A DNA stretch of 40,217 nucleotides from a virus, in IMG/VR virus record IMGVR_UViG_3300042154_003418, positions 1-40,217 of that record; one strand, given 5' to 3'. The notes beneath the pieces were generated by a model. The model did no database searches. It worked only from the letters and a program-made list of their open reading frames with translations, and was not told where the DNA came from. Positions 13,963 to 19,739 of the stretch are shown here, piece after piece; within the stretch, counting starts at the first letter, position 1; the number at the start of each line of letters is the position of its first letter. The translations under genes were made by a program, and so were the position numbers.

Positions 13963-13991
13963 ATTATATCGCGAAATGGGTCACAGATCAA
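13963..13991 (-). promoter_or_regulatory. Leftward promoter in second copy of the 21-bp repeat
   Basis: TTGATC (13991-13986), 17-bp spacer, TATAAT (13968-13963). The -35 box lies in the loop of the GGGTCACA/TGTGACCC hairpin. Confidence 0.6.
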
Positions 13992-14009
13992 GTGTAGATT
14001 TTGTGACCC
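13978..14009. repeat. 8-bp inverted repeat after HTH gene 2
   Basis: GGGTCACA (13978-13985) and TGTGACCC (14002-14009), just past the stop codon of the leftward HTH gene. There is no T tract, so it is a weak terminator at best; it could be an operator because it overlaps the -35 box of the next leftward promoter. It includes one copy of the GACCCTAA octamer. Confidence 0.55.
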
Positions 14010-14014
14010 TAAAC

Positions 14015-14323
14015 TTAAGCAAGTTCTGCAACCAGACGCTCAAGCACTTCGTGGTTGGCCTTTTCCAGGCTTTCAAACACTTCTGGAGCAACGCCGCAGG
14101 CAAGTGCCAGCTTGTCCACCAGTTCGGCTTTACGCACACGGTGTTGGCCGGTGGCCTTGGTTTTGGCCACGTACACGCCTTCGCGGCTGAGTTTGGCCAC
14201 TACACTGCGTACGGTTTTGCCCAGGGTCTCGGCCAGTTGTTCCACGGTCTTGCCCGACTGGTAGCCTGTGACGAGTTCCACGGTTTGCTCGGGAGTGTAG
14301 TTTTGAGGGGTTGCTTTAGTCAT
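14015..14323 (-). CDS. Small HTH protein, paralogue 2 of 4
   Basis: A 102-aa protein: N-terminal helix-turn-helix (YTPEQTVELVTGYQSGKTVEQLAETL, then GKTVRSVVAKLSREGVYVAK), a basic linker (KATGQHRVRKAEL), and a C-terminal helical segment VFESLEKANHEVLERL. Two tandem ATG codons exist; the second is better spaced (six bases) from AAAGGA. The upstream promoter is TTGATG-N17-TATAAT. The C-terminal helix may mediate dimerisation (inference). It is the most GC-rich of the four copies by eye. Confidence 0.82.
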   Translation of the reverse strand: MTKATPQNYTPEQTVELVTGYQSGKTVEQLAETLGKTVRSVVAKLSREGVYVAKTKATGQHRVRKAELVDKLALACGVAPEVFESLEKANHEVLERLVAELA

Positions 14324-14363
14324 CATATGTCCTTTGGTTGGTTTCTGCGCTGTTGAAGATTCT

Positions 14364-14392
14364 ATTATACGTGAATCAGAAGGGAACATCAA
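14364..14392 (-). promoter_or_regulatory. Promoter of HTH paralogue 2
   Basis: TTGATG (14392-14387), 17-bp spacer, TATAAT (14369-14364). The first bases of the transcript (AGAATCTTCAACA) are identical to those of HTH paralogue 3, so the leaders were duplicated together with the genes. Confidence 0.7.
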
Positions 14393-14507
14393 GATCAAAA
14401 TTTTCGTCTTGAGTGGTAGTATCACAAAACATTTCCGATAGTTCCGCATCCACAAATTCATCGAATGCCGCATACTGATACGCTGTGAAAAATTCGTTTG
14501 TTGCCAT
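14376..14507 (-). CDS. Small acidic hypothetical protein (43 aa)
   Basis: A 43-aa, strongly acidic protein (MATNEFFTAYQYAAFDEFVD...). It has a promoter (TTGCAG-N17-TATAAT) and AGGAG about eleven bases before the ATG, which is good evidence of expression for its size. Its 3' end overlaps the promoter of HTH paralogue 2. No family recognised; such short acidic proteins can be DNA mimics or inhibitors, which is speculation. Confidence 0.62.
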   Translation of the reverse strand: MATNEFFTAYQYAAFDEFVDAELSEMFCDTTTQDENFDLDVPF

Positions 14508-14534
14508 CTGCCGTTATCTCCTGTTGATGTAATA

Positions 14535-14563
14535 ATTATACAAAACTTGGACACTTGCTGCAA
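14535..14563 (-). promoter_or_regulatory. Promoter of the 43-aa acidic protein
   Basis: TTGCAG (14563-14558), 17-bp spacer, TATAAT (14540-14535), leftward. It lies back to back with the rightward cassette promoter at 14580. Confidence 0.65.
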
Positions 14564-14579
14564 TATCAAAAATTTCGTC

Positions 14580-14616
14580 TTGACACTGTAAAGCTTTTGC
14601 ACTTATAATTTGGCGC
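14580..14616 (+). promoter_or_regulatory. Cassette promoter 2 (TATAAT-TTGGCGC)
   Basis: TTGACA (14580-14585), 18-bp spacer, TATAAT (14604-14609), TTGGCGC (14610-14616). Two decayed copies follow within 100 bp: TTTTGCACTTGAC...GCACTGGCGCA near 14632 and 14670, in which the -10 box is deleted but CTGGCGCA remains. Confidence 0.75.
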
Positions 14617-14720
14617 AGCAAACCCTCAAGTTTTTGCACTTGACCGCGCACTGGCGCAAGGCCCAAGGTTTTGCACTTGACAAGGTTTCGCACTGGCGCA
14701 GCACGGTTACCGTGCTGGTT

Positions 14721-14820
14721 AAATTGTGACCCAGCAGTCACAAACTAGACCGATCAGTCGCAATCTATACCGATCAGTCGGTGACCAGACTGTTCAGTCG
14801 GCATCTATACTGTGCAGTCA
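14721..14820. repeat. Five tandem 20-bp iterons
   Basis: Five units with an exact 20-bp period. CAGTC is invariant at unit positions 15-19; three units carry GATCAGTCG or GTTCAGTCG, and AGAC/ATAC alternates before it. Two helical turns per unit would put bound proteins on one face. The array ends 17 bp before a TATAAT (14838-14843) that has no recognisable -35 box. Confidence 0.82.
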
Positions 14821-14837
14821 CAAAATGCCTGGTACAG

Positions 14838-14843
14838 TATAAT
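14838..14843 (+). promoter_or_regulatory. -10 box downstream of iterons, no -35
   Basis: TATAAT preceded at the -35 distance by the last iteron, not by a TTGACA-like hexamer. This looks like an activator-dependent promoter. GGCGC recurs about 20 bases downstream. Confidence 0.45.
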
Positions 14844-14900
14844 TATGACCGGGCGGTTTCGGCGCAAGAATCGTGCCAGGTGGCACAAAAACAACACCCA

Positions 14901-15000
14901 ATTGTAACAGTTTGTAACAGTCGTTGACACGGGCCGCAAAATTGTGGTATAATTTTGGCGCAGTTTTGCAAACAAAAGTATTCATTTTTGTTTGCAAACA
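14901..15000 (+). promoter_or_regulatory. Promoter-stem-loop cassette A
   Basis: In order: two direct copies of TTGTAACAG 10 bp apart (14902-14920), TTGACA (14924-14929), 18-bp spacer, TATAAT (14948-14953), TTGGCGC (14955-14961), then a stem TTTGCAAACAAAA / TTTTGTTTGCAAA with loop GTATTCAT-like. No gene on this strand follows; the transcript would run toward the 3' end of the leftward gene at 15051. Apart from this cassette, the iterons and promoter 2, the gap 14617-15050 holds no gene. Confidence 0.8.
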
Positions 15001-15026
15001 AAAGTACTCATTTGTGGACAAAATAA

Positions 15027-15046
15027 AACCCGCATAATAGCGGGTT
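15027..15046 (-). terminator. Terminator of the leftward 15051-15435 genes
   Basis: AACCCGC / GCGGGTT with six-base loop; leftward it is followed by TTTATTTTG. Rightward the tract is only TTATTATT, so it may also slow transcripts from cassette A. Confidence 0.72.
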
Positions 15047-15050
15047 ATTA

Positions 15051-15296
15051 TTAAATAAATGCGGATCTGGGGATTTTAACCAATTGATTGAGATAATCAA
15101 TCTCCCATTCATAATGGGCGAATGTCTCATAATCATAATCACCAGTCATTGCCAGCAAATAATCGGCGGCAATATTAATATAGTTTGGCCGAATTTTGGA
15201 GAATGGCAAACCATTATAATCGCTTGGATTAATATCTAATTGGCAAAATGTGAGAATCACGGGTTTATCGGCAAAACTTGGCAAATTGAAAAGCAT
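15051..15296 (-). CDS. Hypothetical protein (81 aa)
   Basis: An 81-aa protein (MLFNLPSFADKPVIL...) with several Tyr and Asp near its C-terminal third (AMTGDYDYETFAHYEWEIDYL). The ATG is preceded by GAGGA and follows the stop of the upstream 45-aa gene by one base, which excludes longer starts. Function unknown. Confidence 0.65.
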   Translation of the reverse strand: MLFNLPSFADKPVILTFCQLDINPSDYNGLPFSKIRPNYINIAADYLLAMTGDYDYETFAHYEWEIDYLNQLVKIPRSAFI

Positions 15297-15297
15297 T

Positions 15298-15435
15298 TTA
15301 TTGTTCCTCAGAAAAGTAAACCACACGGTTAACGGCCGGCACATTATCATAATCCTGATTTTCTAAACCAGCTTCTTCTAATGTGAGAAAATCGGTTAAA
15401 TCTTCCCATTGCATTTGGTCAACCAAATCAAACAT
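15298..15435 (-). CDS. Small acidic hypothetical protein (45 aa)
   Basis: A 45-aa acidic protein (MFDLVDQMQWEDLTDFLTLEE...) with AAGGAA ahead of the ATG. It is the upstream partner of the 81-aa gene. No domain recognised. Confidence 0.6.
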   Translation of the reverse strand: MFDLVDQMQWEDLTDFLTLEEAGLENQDYDNVPAVNRVVYFSEEQ

Positions 15436-15455
15436 TATATTCCTTTTGAAAAAAT

Positions 15456-15500
15456 CCTATTATATGGGATAATCCCATATAATAGGGCTTTCGCCCTATT
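15456..15500 (-). terminator. Two overlapping hairpins, terminator of HTH paralogue 3
   Basis: Leftward RNA meets first AATAGGGC-GAAA-GCCCTATT (15500-15481), then a 14-bp stem CCTATTATATGGGA / TCCCATATAATAGG (15486-15456) followed by TTTTTT. The hairpins share six bases and cannot both form fully. The second is a strong terminator; the arms also contain TATAAT that may serve as the -10 of the 15435 gene. Confidence 0.7.
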
Positions 15501-15502
15501 AA

Positions 15503-15835
15503 TCAAATTGGCTTAGAATTAGCCAATGCTGAAAAAATCTTTTCCAACGCCGTTTTATTGGCTTTTGTAAGAGATTCGATCTCATTTTCAGTCAATTTGA
15601 GAATCGCGCCGATTGCATCAGCGTGAGCATCTTTTTTGACTACTGGAGCACCAGTTTTGGAAACGTAGGTTTTAGCCACGTAAACTTTTTCGCGTGACAG
15701 TTTAGCCACAACTGAACGAACGGTTTTGCCCATGCTTTCAGCAATTGATTCCACTGTGACACCAGCCGCATAATCGGCCACCATTTTAGCGGTTTGCTCT
15801 GCGGTATAGTTGACCGCCTTAGTTGCTTTTTCCAT
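15503..15835 (-). CDS. Small HTH protein, paralogue 3 of 4
   Basis: A 110-aa protein very close to paralogue 4: YTAEQTAKMVADYAAGVTVESIAESM, GKTVRSVVAKLSREKVYVAK, TYVSKTGAPVVKKD, and the end IESLTKANKTALEKI. The central block GKTVRSVVAKLSRE, the likely recognition helix region, is shared by paralogues 2, 3 and 4. AAAGGAAA precedes the ATG. It has its own promoter and terminator. Confidence 0.83.
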   Translation of the reverse strand: MEKATKAVNYTAEQTAKMVADYAAGVTVESIAESMGKTVRSVVAKLSREKVYVAKTYVSKTGAPVVKKDAHADAIGAILKLTENEIESLTKANKTALEKIFSALANSKPI

Positions 15836-15864
15836 TTTGATTTCCTTTCAGTGTTGAAGATTCT

Positions 15865-15892
15865 ATTATATCAGGTTTTTGGCTTTTTGCAA
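15865..15892 (-). promoter_or_regulatory. Promoter of HTH paralogue 3
   Basis: TTGCAA (15892-15887), 16-bp spacer, TATAAT (15870-15865). The region to its right, 15893-16020, holds another leftward TATAAT (15965-15960) and a CCAAAT/ATTTGG hairpin but no gene. Confidence 0.62.
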
Positions 15893-16024
15893 GAAAAAAG
15901 AAAATTTATTTTTCTTTTCTTGATCTGCTACCAAATCCGATCATTTGGTGGCATGAGTCTATTATACTGGGTTTTTGCCTAAAAAGTCAGGTGTGCGAAA
16001 ATACAACATAGGTGGAAACCCCTA

Positions 16025-16127
16025 TTGACAACCTGAAAAATCCGTGGTATAATTTGGCGCCAACTATATAAGCATTTGCTTATATAAGCAAACACGCATG
16101 AATTTTTGGCGCCCACACCCAATTATA
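16025..16127 (+). promoter_or_regulatory. Promoter-palindrome cassette B, with an opposing copy
   Basis: TTGACA (16025-16030), 17-bp spacer, TATAAT (16048-16053), the palindrome TTGGCGCCAA (16054-16063), then TATATAAGCA-TT-TGCTTATATA (16065-16086). Downstream lies GGCGCC again and a leftward TATAAT (16127-16122), so two -10/GGCGCC elements face each other across the palindrome. No gene between 15836 and 16303. Confidence 0.72.
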
Positions 16128-16183
16128 CCACGAAAATCCGTTGTTTTTTAATCCCCTACAAAAAATAAGTTATACGAAAAAAC

Positions 16184-16275
16184 TTGACACGGGCCAAAAT
16201 CATATGCTATAATTTTGGCGCAGTTTTGAAAACAAAAGTATTCATTTTTCAAAATGCAAACTTTTGTTTTCAAAA
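16184..16275 (+). promoter_or_regulatory. Promoter-stem-loop cassette C
   Basis: TTGACA (16184-16189), 18-bp spacer, TATAAT (16208-16213), TTGGCGC (16215-16221), then a 15-bp perfect stem TTTTGAAAACAAAAG / CTTTTGTTTTCAAAA. Compared with cassette A the stem has compensated C-to-A / G-to-T changes. A terminator follows directly, so the product would be an RNA of about 90 nt. Confidence 0.8.
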
Positions 16276-16279
16276 TGGC

Positions 16280-16312
16280 AAAAGCCCCACCTGGGGGCTT
16301 TTATTATCTTTT
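16280..16312. terminator. Bidirectional terminator
   Basis: AAAGCCCC / GGGGCTTT with a short loop. Rightward it is followed by TTTTATTATCTTTTT, leftward by TTTTGCC. It serves the cassette C transcript and the leftward PQ-loop gene. Confidence 0.75.
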
Positions 16313-16555
16313 TGGTTTAATCTTATAATATAAGATAATCCCAATAAATACGATGTTGGCGGTATAGTTGAATATCAGGGGCCAATGCCATTTAGGGATA
16401 ATATAAATAATAGTGAATATCTCACCAACGCCCCACATAATCAAAAAACTCCAAGTTAATCCGTCCGAGTTTTTGGTTTTATAAGATTCTATTGCTTGTG
16501 GTAATCCACAAAATGCCAATAATATAGAACCAATCCAGCCAATATATTCCATCAT
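16304..16555 (-). CDS. PQ-loop membrane protein, SemiSWEET-like
   Basis: An 83-aa protein with three predicted membrane helices and the PQ-loop signature GLPQAIESYKTKNSDGLTW (Pro19-Gln20) in helix one. SemiSWEETs are three-helix half-transporters that dimerise to move sugars; the length matches a single unit. Helix three starts FNYTANIVF, and an Asn in this region lines the pore in the family. GGAGA precedes two tandem ATGs. A transporter-like gene is unusual in a phage; the substrate cannot be inferred. Confidence 0.78.
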   Translation of the reverse strand: MMEYIGWIGSILLAFCGLPQAIESYKTKNSDGLTWSFLIMWGVGEIFTIIYIIPKWHWPLIFNYTANIVFIGIILYYKIKPKR

Positions 16556-16668
16556 TTGATTATCTCCGTGATAGTTTGAATTTGAAAAGGGTTAGTATCA
16601 TATCTAGAATCTAACCGTTTATCTTCTGAAAAGTGCAAAACCAGTGCAATAATCCAAAGTATTTTCAT
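16552..16668 (-). CDS. Possible small peptide upstream of the PQ-loop gene
   Basis: A 38-aa frame (MKILWIIALVLHFSEDKRLD...) whose stop overlaps the PQ-loop start as ATGA. The first 12 residues are hydrophobic. There is no clear ribosome binding site, so it may be a leader peptide or not translated at all. Confidence 0.4.
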   Translation of the reverse strand: MKILWIIALVLHFSEDKRLDSRYDTNPFQIQTITEIIK

Positions 16669-16674
16669 TTGGTT

Positions 16675-16703
16675 AATAATCGGGGTTATTAGCCCCGATT
16701 ATT
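16675..16703. terminator. Hairpin between exonuclease and PQ-loop genes
   Basis: 11-bp stem AATAATCGGGG / CCCCGATTATT with seven-base loop. The T-rich tract is on the rightward side (TTATTATTTATTTTG), although the genes run leftward. Confidence 0.6.
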
Positions 16704-16705
16704 AT

Positions 16706-17404
16706 TTATTTTGCAACAAACCAGTTTTTAGTTTGAAAATCGCGCCAATTATAAGGCTTGATATTATCTTTCCAATTGCGTTTTTTGAGTATGGCTTTCA
16801 AAATCGGCAATTCAAAATCACGGGCATCTTCTAATGCGGTATGCGGTTCTTTTACAAACTCGCCATTAATAAAACCGCATACAATCTCCGCATTAGTTTG
16901 GAAAGTCATATTACCCTGAACAGTGGGTTTATTAAATGCGTGATTATCAAGGGCAAATTGGCGATAATCTTTTTTATTGCAAATATTACCAACTGAAGCA
17001 GACCACAAACAAAACTCTTGAGTAAAACCCGATAAATCAATTCCAGTATTAAGGCATTTTGATTTATCAAAAGCCAGATTATAGGCAGTCAATTGGGGAT
17101 TATATTTGCCAATGGCTTGGTTAATCCATTTATTAATGGCATTAACTGAAGCCACCATTCTAGTGCCATTATCTAACATAATAGCATAATTGGATTTACG
17201 TTTTTCCAAACCAGAATAACCCCAAATATCATTGGCCGCTTTATCATGAAACAATTCATGAGTGCCATAATGACCGGCAACTAATACCGCACATTGATTA
17301 TAAATTTTGCCTTCGCGGTCAACGATAATAATCGCAAAATCTGCGACTGTATCGGCCATTGTGGTTTCTGTATCGAGAATCGCAAAATACTGTTTTTTAG
17401 CCAT
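16706..17404 (-). CDS. DEDDh 3'-5' exonuclease (DnaQ-like)
   Basis: A 232-aa protein with the three exonuclease blocks of the RNase T/DnaQ fold: ExoI FAILDTETT (Asp11, Glu13), ExoII with LTAYNLAFDKS, and ExoIII PHTALEDARDFELPIL, in which the His and Asp fit the DEDDh type. It would remove nucleotides from DNA or RNA 3' ends; a proofreading or RNA-turnover role is possible. The start MAKKQYF is preferred over a Met 19 codons upstream because it fits the domain edge. A TATAAT is visible at 17474-17469. Confidence 0.85.
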   Translation of the reverse strand: MAKKQYFAILDTETTMADTVADFAIIIVDREGKIYNQCAVLVAGHYGTHELFHDKAANDIWGYSGLEKRKSNYAIMLDNGTRMVASVNAINKWINQAIGKYNPQLTAYNLAFDKSKCLNTGIDLSGFTQEFCLWSASVGNICNKKDYRQFALDNHAFNKPTVQGNMTFQTNAEIVCGFINGEFVKEPHTALEDARDFELPILKAILKKRNWKDNIKPYNWRDFQTKNWFVAK

Positions 17405-17514
17405 TTGGTTTCCAATTACCGGATACTGCCGGAATTCGCAGATTGTAGCGTTTTGCTGCAATAGAGTTATTATACCCGATATTTTAGGAAATCGGGCAAA
17501 ACCTGCAAATTATT

Positions 17515-17730
17515 TTAAAAAAAGTTGTTGTAAATTCCCAACAAGTTTGCCAAGAAAAATGTACCATTTAGTACACCAAGCGAACGATCACGGCGAACAA
17601 AAGCCACAATCAACCACGACAAAGAACCAAAAGTAAACAAAACGTACCCCAATTTAAACATTGCGCTTGCAACTGCAAACGAACCCAAAATTGAAACCAA
17701 AGTACCAAACCAACTGAGAATATTAAGCAT
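17515..17730 (-). CDS. Small three-helix membrane protein
   Basis: A 71-aa protein with about three hydrophobic segments (LSWFGTLVSILGSFAVASAM, YVLFTFGSLSWLIVAFV, GTFFLANLLGIYNNF). The pattern resembles half-size PnuC/YgjV-like membrane proteins, which share the SWEET-type fold, but this is tentative. Its ATG lies inside the end of the SprT-like gene (AAAAATGCTTAA, eight-base overlap). Confidence 0.68.
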   Translation of the reverse strand: MLNILSWFGTLVSILGSFAVASAMFKLGYVLFTFGSLSWLIVAFVRRDRSLGVLNGTFFLANLLGIYNNFF

Positions 17731-18106
17731 TTTTTGTAATCGCCATTTTGTGAAAAGGATTTGCAGGTAAACCATATTCTAACATGATTTTTTGCCAATT
17801 TTCGCCATGCCCGCAAATTTTTTCGGATTCGCCAAAAAGATTATAATCGGCTTGATGGATAATTTCATGCGGAAGTATTACATCAATCATTGTATTGAAG
17901 TATTCTGGTTTAGCTTTGAAAAATTTGTAACCCAAATGTATGCGGTTTTCAGTTTGAAAACATTTGCCAGCGCAACGCCAAATGTAAGGGTTAAGTTCTA
18001 TCTTAGGCTCATTGTAGTGAACCAGTGGAGTATAAATTTCGCAAAGTGTATCCCAAATCATTACAGTCTCACGCTGTATGAGGGTTAAGAGTGATTTTTT
18101 GTCCAT
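17723..18106 (-). CDS. SprT-like zinc metalloprotease
   Basis: A 127-aa protein with the zinc motif HEIIH (residues 80-84) and a third ligand region GHGENW (His100) at SprT-like spacing. An upstream ICEIYTP-like helix and the IHLGYKFF strand fit the SprT-domain layout. SprT/Spartan proteins act on DNA-bound proteins in eukaryotes; the role of phage members is not known. Longer starts are excluded because TATAAT ends six bases before this ATG, making a leaderless message likely. Confidence 0.8.
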   Translation of the reverse strand: MDKKSLLTLIQRETVMIWDTLCEIYTPLVHYNEPKIELNPYIWRCAGKCFQTENRIHLGYKFFKAKPEYFNTMIDVILPHEIIHQADYNLFGESEKICGHGENWQKIMLEYGLPANPFHKMAITKNA

Positions 18107-18112
18107 GCTGAA

Positions 18113-18118
18113 ATTATA
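18113..18118 (-). promoter_or_regulatory. -10 box of the SprT-like gene (leaderless)
   Basis: TATAAT on the minus strand, six bases before the ATG; the -35 region is poor. Paired TGTAACAG sites at 18162-18187 lie about 45 bases upstream, between this promoter and the rightward cassette D. Confidence 0.6.
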
Positions 18119-18161
18119 CCCCAATAAAACCCGATTTTTTCGCAGATCACATAAAAAGAAG

Positions 18162-18288
18162 TGTAACAGTTGGCCCACGCTGTTACAATTATTTATGTTG
18201 TTTTTTTGCAAAACCCCTTGACAGGGGCTAAAATTATGTGGTATAATTTTGGCGCAAACTGCAAACCAAAGTATTCATTTTGGTTTGC
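18162..18288 (+). promoter_or_regulatory. Promoter-stem-loop cassette D
   Basis: Inverted TGTAACAG / CTGTTACA (18162-18169, 18180-18187), TTGACA (18218-18223), 18-bp spacer, TATAAT (18242-18247), TTGGCGC (18249-18255), stem GCAAACCAAA / TTTGGTTTGC (18261-18288). The stem differs from A by a compensated A-to-C / T-to-G pair. The cassette ends in GTGTTA, whose TTA is the stop codon of the leftward 18300 gene. Confidence 0.8.
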
Positions 18289-18299
18289 AAACAAAAGTG

Positions 18300-18452
18300 T
18301 TACCTGTCAAAAATGAAATTTTTATATTCTCGCAGATTATCACGATAATTAAAAGTCATAATCATAAGAACCGGCAACATTAATGTAATCAATATTTTAT
18401 CCGGGCGATTATAAACAAAGTGTTTGATTAATCTTGCAAATGCTTTAATCAT
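18300..18452 (-). CDS. Small membrane protein (50 aa)
   Basis: A 50-aa protein with a basic start (MIKAFARLIKHFVYNRPDK) and one hydrophobic helix (ILITLMLPVLMIMTF). AAGGA precedes the ATG, which follows the upstream gene by one base. Function unknown. Confidence 0.65.
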   Translation of the reverse strand: MIKAFARLIKHFVYNRPDKILITLMLPVLMIMTFNYRDNLREYKNFIFDR

Positions 18453-18453
18453 T

Positions 18454-18609
18454 TTATTTTCCTTGTTTATATTTTCTACGATGTTGTTCAATATCTATGG
18501 TAACCCATTCAAATGCTTGTTTAATACCTATATAAATATATCCAAGTAACAGAACCGGAATTAAAAGATATTCAAGATAATATGAAGCAATAAACCAGAA
18601 TTTTTTCAT
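18454..18609 (-). CDS. Small membrane protein (51 aa)
   Basis: A 51-aa protein: hydrophobic residues 4-30 (FWFIASYYLEYLLIPVLLLG) and a basic tail (HRRKYKQGK). GGAGA is well placed before the ATG. It is followed at one base by another small membrane protein, so the two may form a pair. Confidence 0.65.
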   Translation of the reverse strand: MKKFWFIASYYLEYLLIPVLLLGYIYIGIKQAFEWVTIDIEQHRRKYKQGK

Positions 18610-18644
18610 TATATTCTCCAAATAATCCCCTAGGGGATTATATT

Positions 18645-19121
18645 TTAGTGACCTTGTTTGCTTGGAACATAAACCCCGCGAATATTAAAGCGATCACAAA
18701 CCGCTTTTAAATAAGTGGTATTATCCTCATAAAATGTAAATTCAGCATCACGGAAATTCTTTAAATTAAAGAATTTAGCCAAACCCGCAATTTTGAGTTT
18801 ACCGCCTGAAGTAGTATCACCATCACAACGACTGATAATATAATCAGGCTCACCCAAAACAGTTTTAATAAACTCATTATCAGCATCACGCAAAACTCGC
18901 GCAGTGGCAATAATCACAAAAGTATTATCGTCTTGCAAATCTTTACGATATTGGGATGCTAATGGCAATAATGAATCATCCATTGCACGATATTCATTCT
19001 GTCTCCAATAATCCAAATCAATACGTTCGCCATTATCGTCAACGATTGTACGATATCTGTGCAAACTGCAAACAATAGTACCATCCATATCGTAAATCGA
19101 AACCTTTGTGATCTTAGCCAT
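18645..19121 (-). CDS. HAD-family phosphatase
   Basis: A 158-aa haloacid-dehalogenase-like hydrolase. Motif I is YDMDGTI (nucleophile Asp11, acid Asp13), motif II IIATAR, a motif III lysine in GGKLKIAGL and motif IV FYEDN. There is no large cap insert. The layout resembles the 3'-phosphatase half of polynucleotide kinases and small phage HAD proteins, so a nucleic-acid or nucleotide phosphatase role is plausible. AAGGA precedes the ATG. The hairpin AATCCCC/GGGGATT lies just after the stop. Confidence 0.82.
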   Translation of the reverse strand: MAKITKVSIYDMDGTIVCSLHRYRTIVDDNGERIDLDYWRQNEYRAMDDSLLPLASQYRKDLQDDNTFVIIATARVLRDADNEFIKTVLGEPDYIISRCDGDTTSGGKLKIAGLAKFFNLKNFRDAEFTFYEDNTTYLKAVCDRFNIRGVYVPSKQGH

Positions 19122-19151
19122 TTTGCATCCTTGTGCGTTGTTGATGTAGTA

Positions 19152-19179
19152 ATTATATCACGGGTTTAGGGATTGTCTA
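19152..19179 (-). promoter_or_regulatory. Promoter of the HAD gene
   Basis: TAGACA (19179-19174), 16-bp spacer, TATAAT (19157-19152), leftward, then a leader of about 30 bases with a ribosome binding site. Confidence 0.6.
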
Positions 19180-19209
19180 GGCTTTTTTTGTTGTTGAGAC
19201 AAAATAAAG

Positions 19210-19343
19210 TGTAACAATTGGCGGCGACTGTTACAATTGTTTTTTGCACAAACGGGCTTTTGTATGGTATAATTATGTGGTGGTAATGTGTGCCAAAAAT
19301 TTGGCGCCAACTTGCAAACAAAAGTATTCATTTTTGTTTGCAA
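19210..19343 (+). promoter_or_regulatory. Promoter-stem-loop cassette E
   Basis: TGTAACA / TGTTACA (19210-19216, 19229-19235), TTGCAC (19244-19249), 18-bp spacer, TATAAT (19268-19273), then after a 27-bp insertion the palindrome TTGGCGCCAA (19301-19310) and stem TTGCAAACAAAA / TTTTGTTTGCAA. It ends in GCGTTA, where TTA is the stop codon of the leftward 19353 gene. No gene lies in 19122-19352. Confidence 0.75.
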
Positions 19344-19352
19344 ACCAAAGCG

Positions 19353-19523
19353 TTACAATTTACCTTCCATTATCAATTGACGTTCCGCATACAAAAGTAT
19401 TCGTTTTTTATCCGCCTCACCTTCGCAATTTGGATATTCTAATTCTTTTTCAAGTTTATTAAAATATTCCACCAATTCACACATTTTGCGAGTTAACTCA
19501 TATTGTGGTTTGATAGTAATCAT
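19353..19523 (-). CDS. Small helical hypothetical protein (56 aa)
   Basis: A 56-aa, highly charged helical protein (MITIKPQYELTRKMCELVEYF...). It contains one ATACTTTTGTATGCGG stretch resembling the cassette loop sequence. It starts two bases after the upstream gene and ends exactly at cassette E. No family recognised. Confidence 0.6.
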   Translation of the reverse strand: MITIKPQYELTRKMCELVEYFNKLEKELEYPNCEGEADKKRILLYAERQLIMEGKL

Positions 19524-19525
19524 TT

Positions 19526-19657
19526 TCAGCATCCTGTCATCATTGCAAAATAATCTTCAAATTCTTGATCTGTCCAAACCCAACTAGGGCAGGTATTCAT
19601 AAGCATATCATAATATATGCCGGACAAATTGTGGACAATGTAGGTGTTTGTGTTCAT
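19526..19657 (-). CDS. Small hypothetical protein, leaderless (43 aa)
   Basis: A 43-aa acidic protein (MNTNTYIVHNLSGIYYDML...). The ATG follows TATAAT by six bases, as in the SprT-like and MazG-like genes. No domain recognised. Coupled to the 56-aa gene downstream. Confidence 0.55.
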   Translation of the reverse strand: MNTNTYIVHNLSGIYYDMLMNTCPSWVWTDQEFEDYFAMMTGC

Positions 19658-19663
19658 AGGTGT

Positions 19664-19669
19664 ATTATA
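19664..19669 (-). promoter_or_regulatory. -10 box of the leaderless 43-aa gene
   Basis: TATAAT on the minus strand with six bases to the ATG; no good -35 box at 16-18 bp. Confidence 0.5.
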
Positions 19670-19739
19670 GCAAAGAATCAAGCCTTTGACGATTGTATTT
19701 ATTAATCAGCCCGATTTAAAAAATCAATCATGTAAGCGT

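Noticed and set aside
11963-14014. Integration site or lysogeny module
   Set aside because: No integrase, repressor or attachment-like core next to a tRNA was seen.
14514-14741. Leftward 75-aa frame
   Set aside because: It runs across promoters, decayed cassette repeats and an iteron, and has no ribosome binding site.
14818-15021. Leftward 67-aa frame beginning with a repeat-derived MNTFVCK segment
   Set aside because: Its first codons are the stem-loop of cassette A read backwards; the same peptide start recurs at 19158-19343 only because the cassette is repeated.
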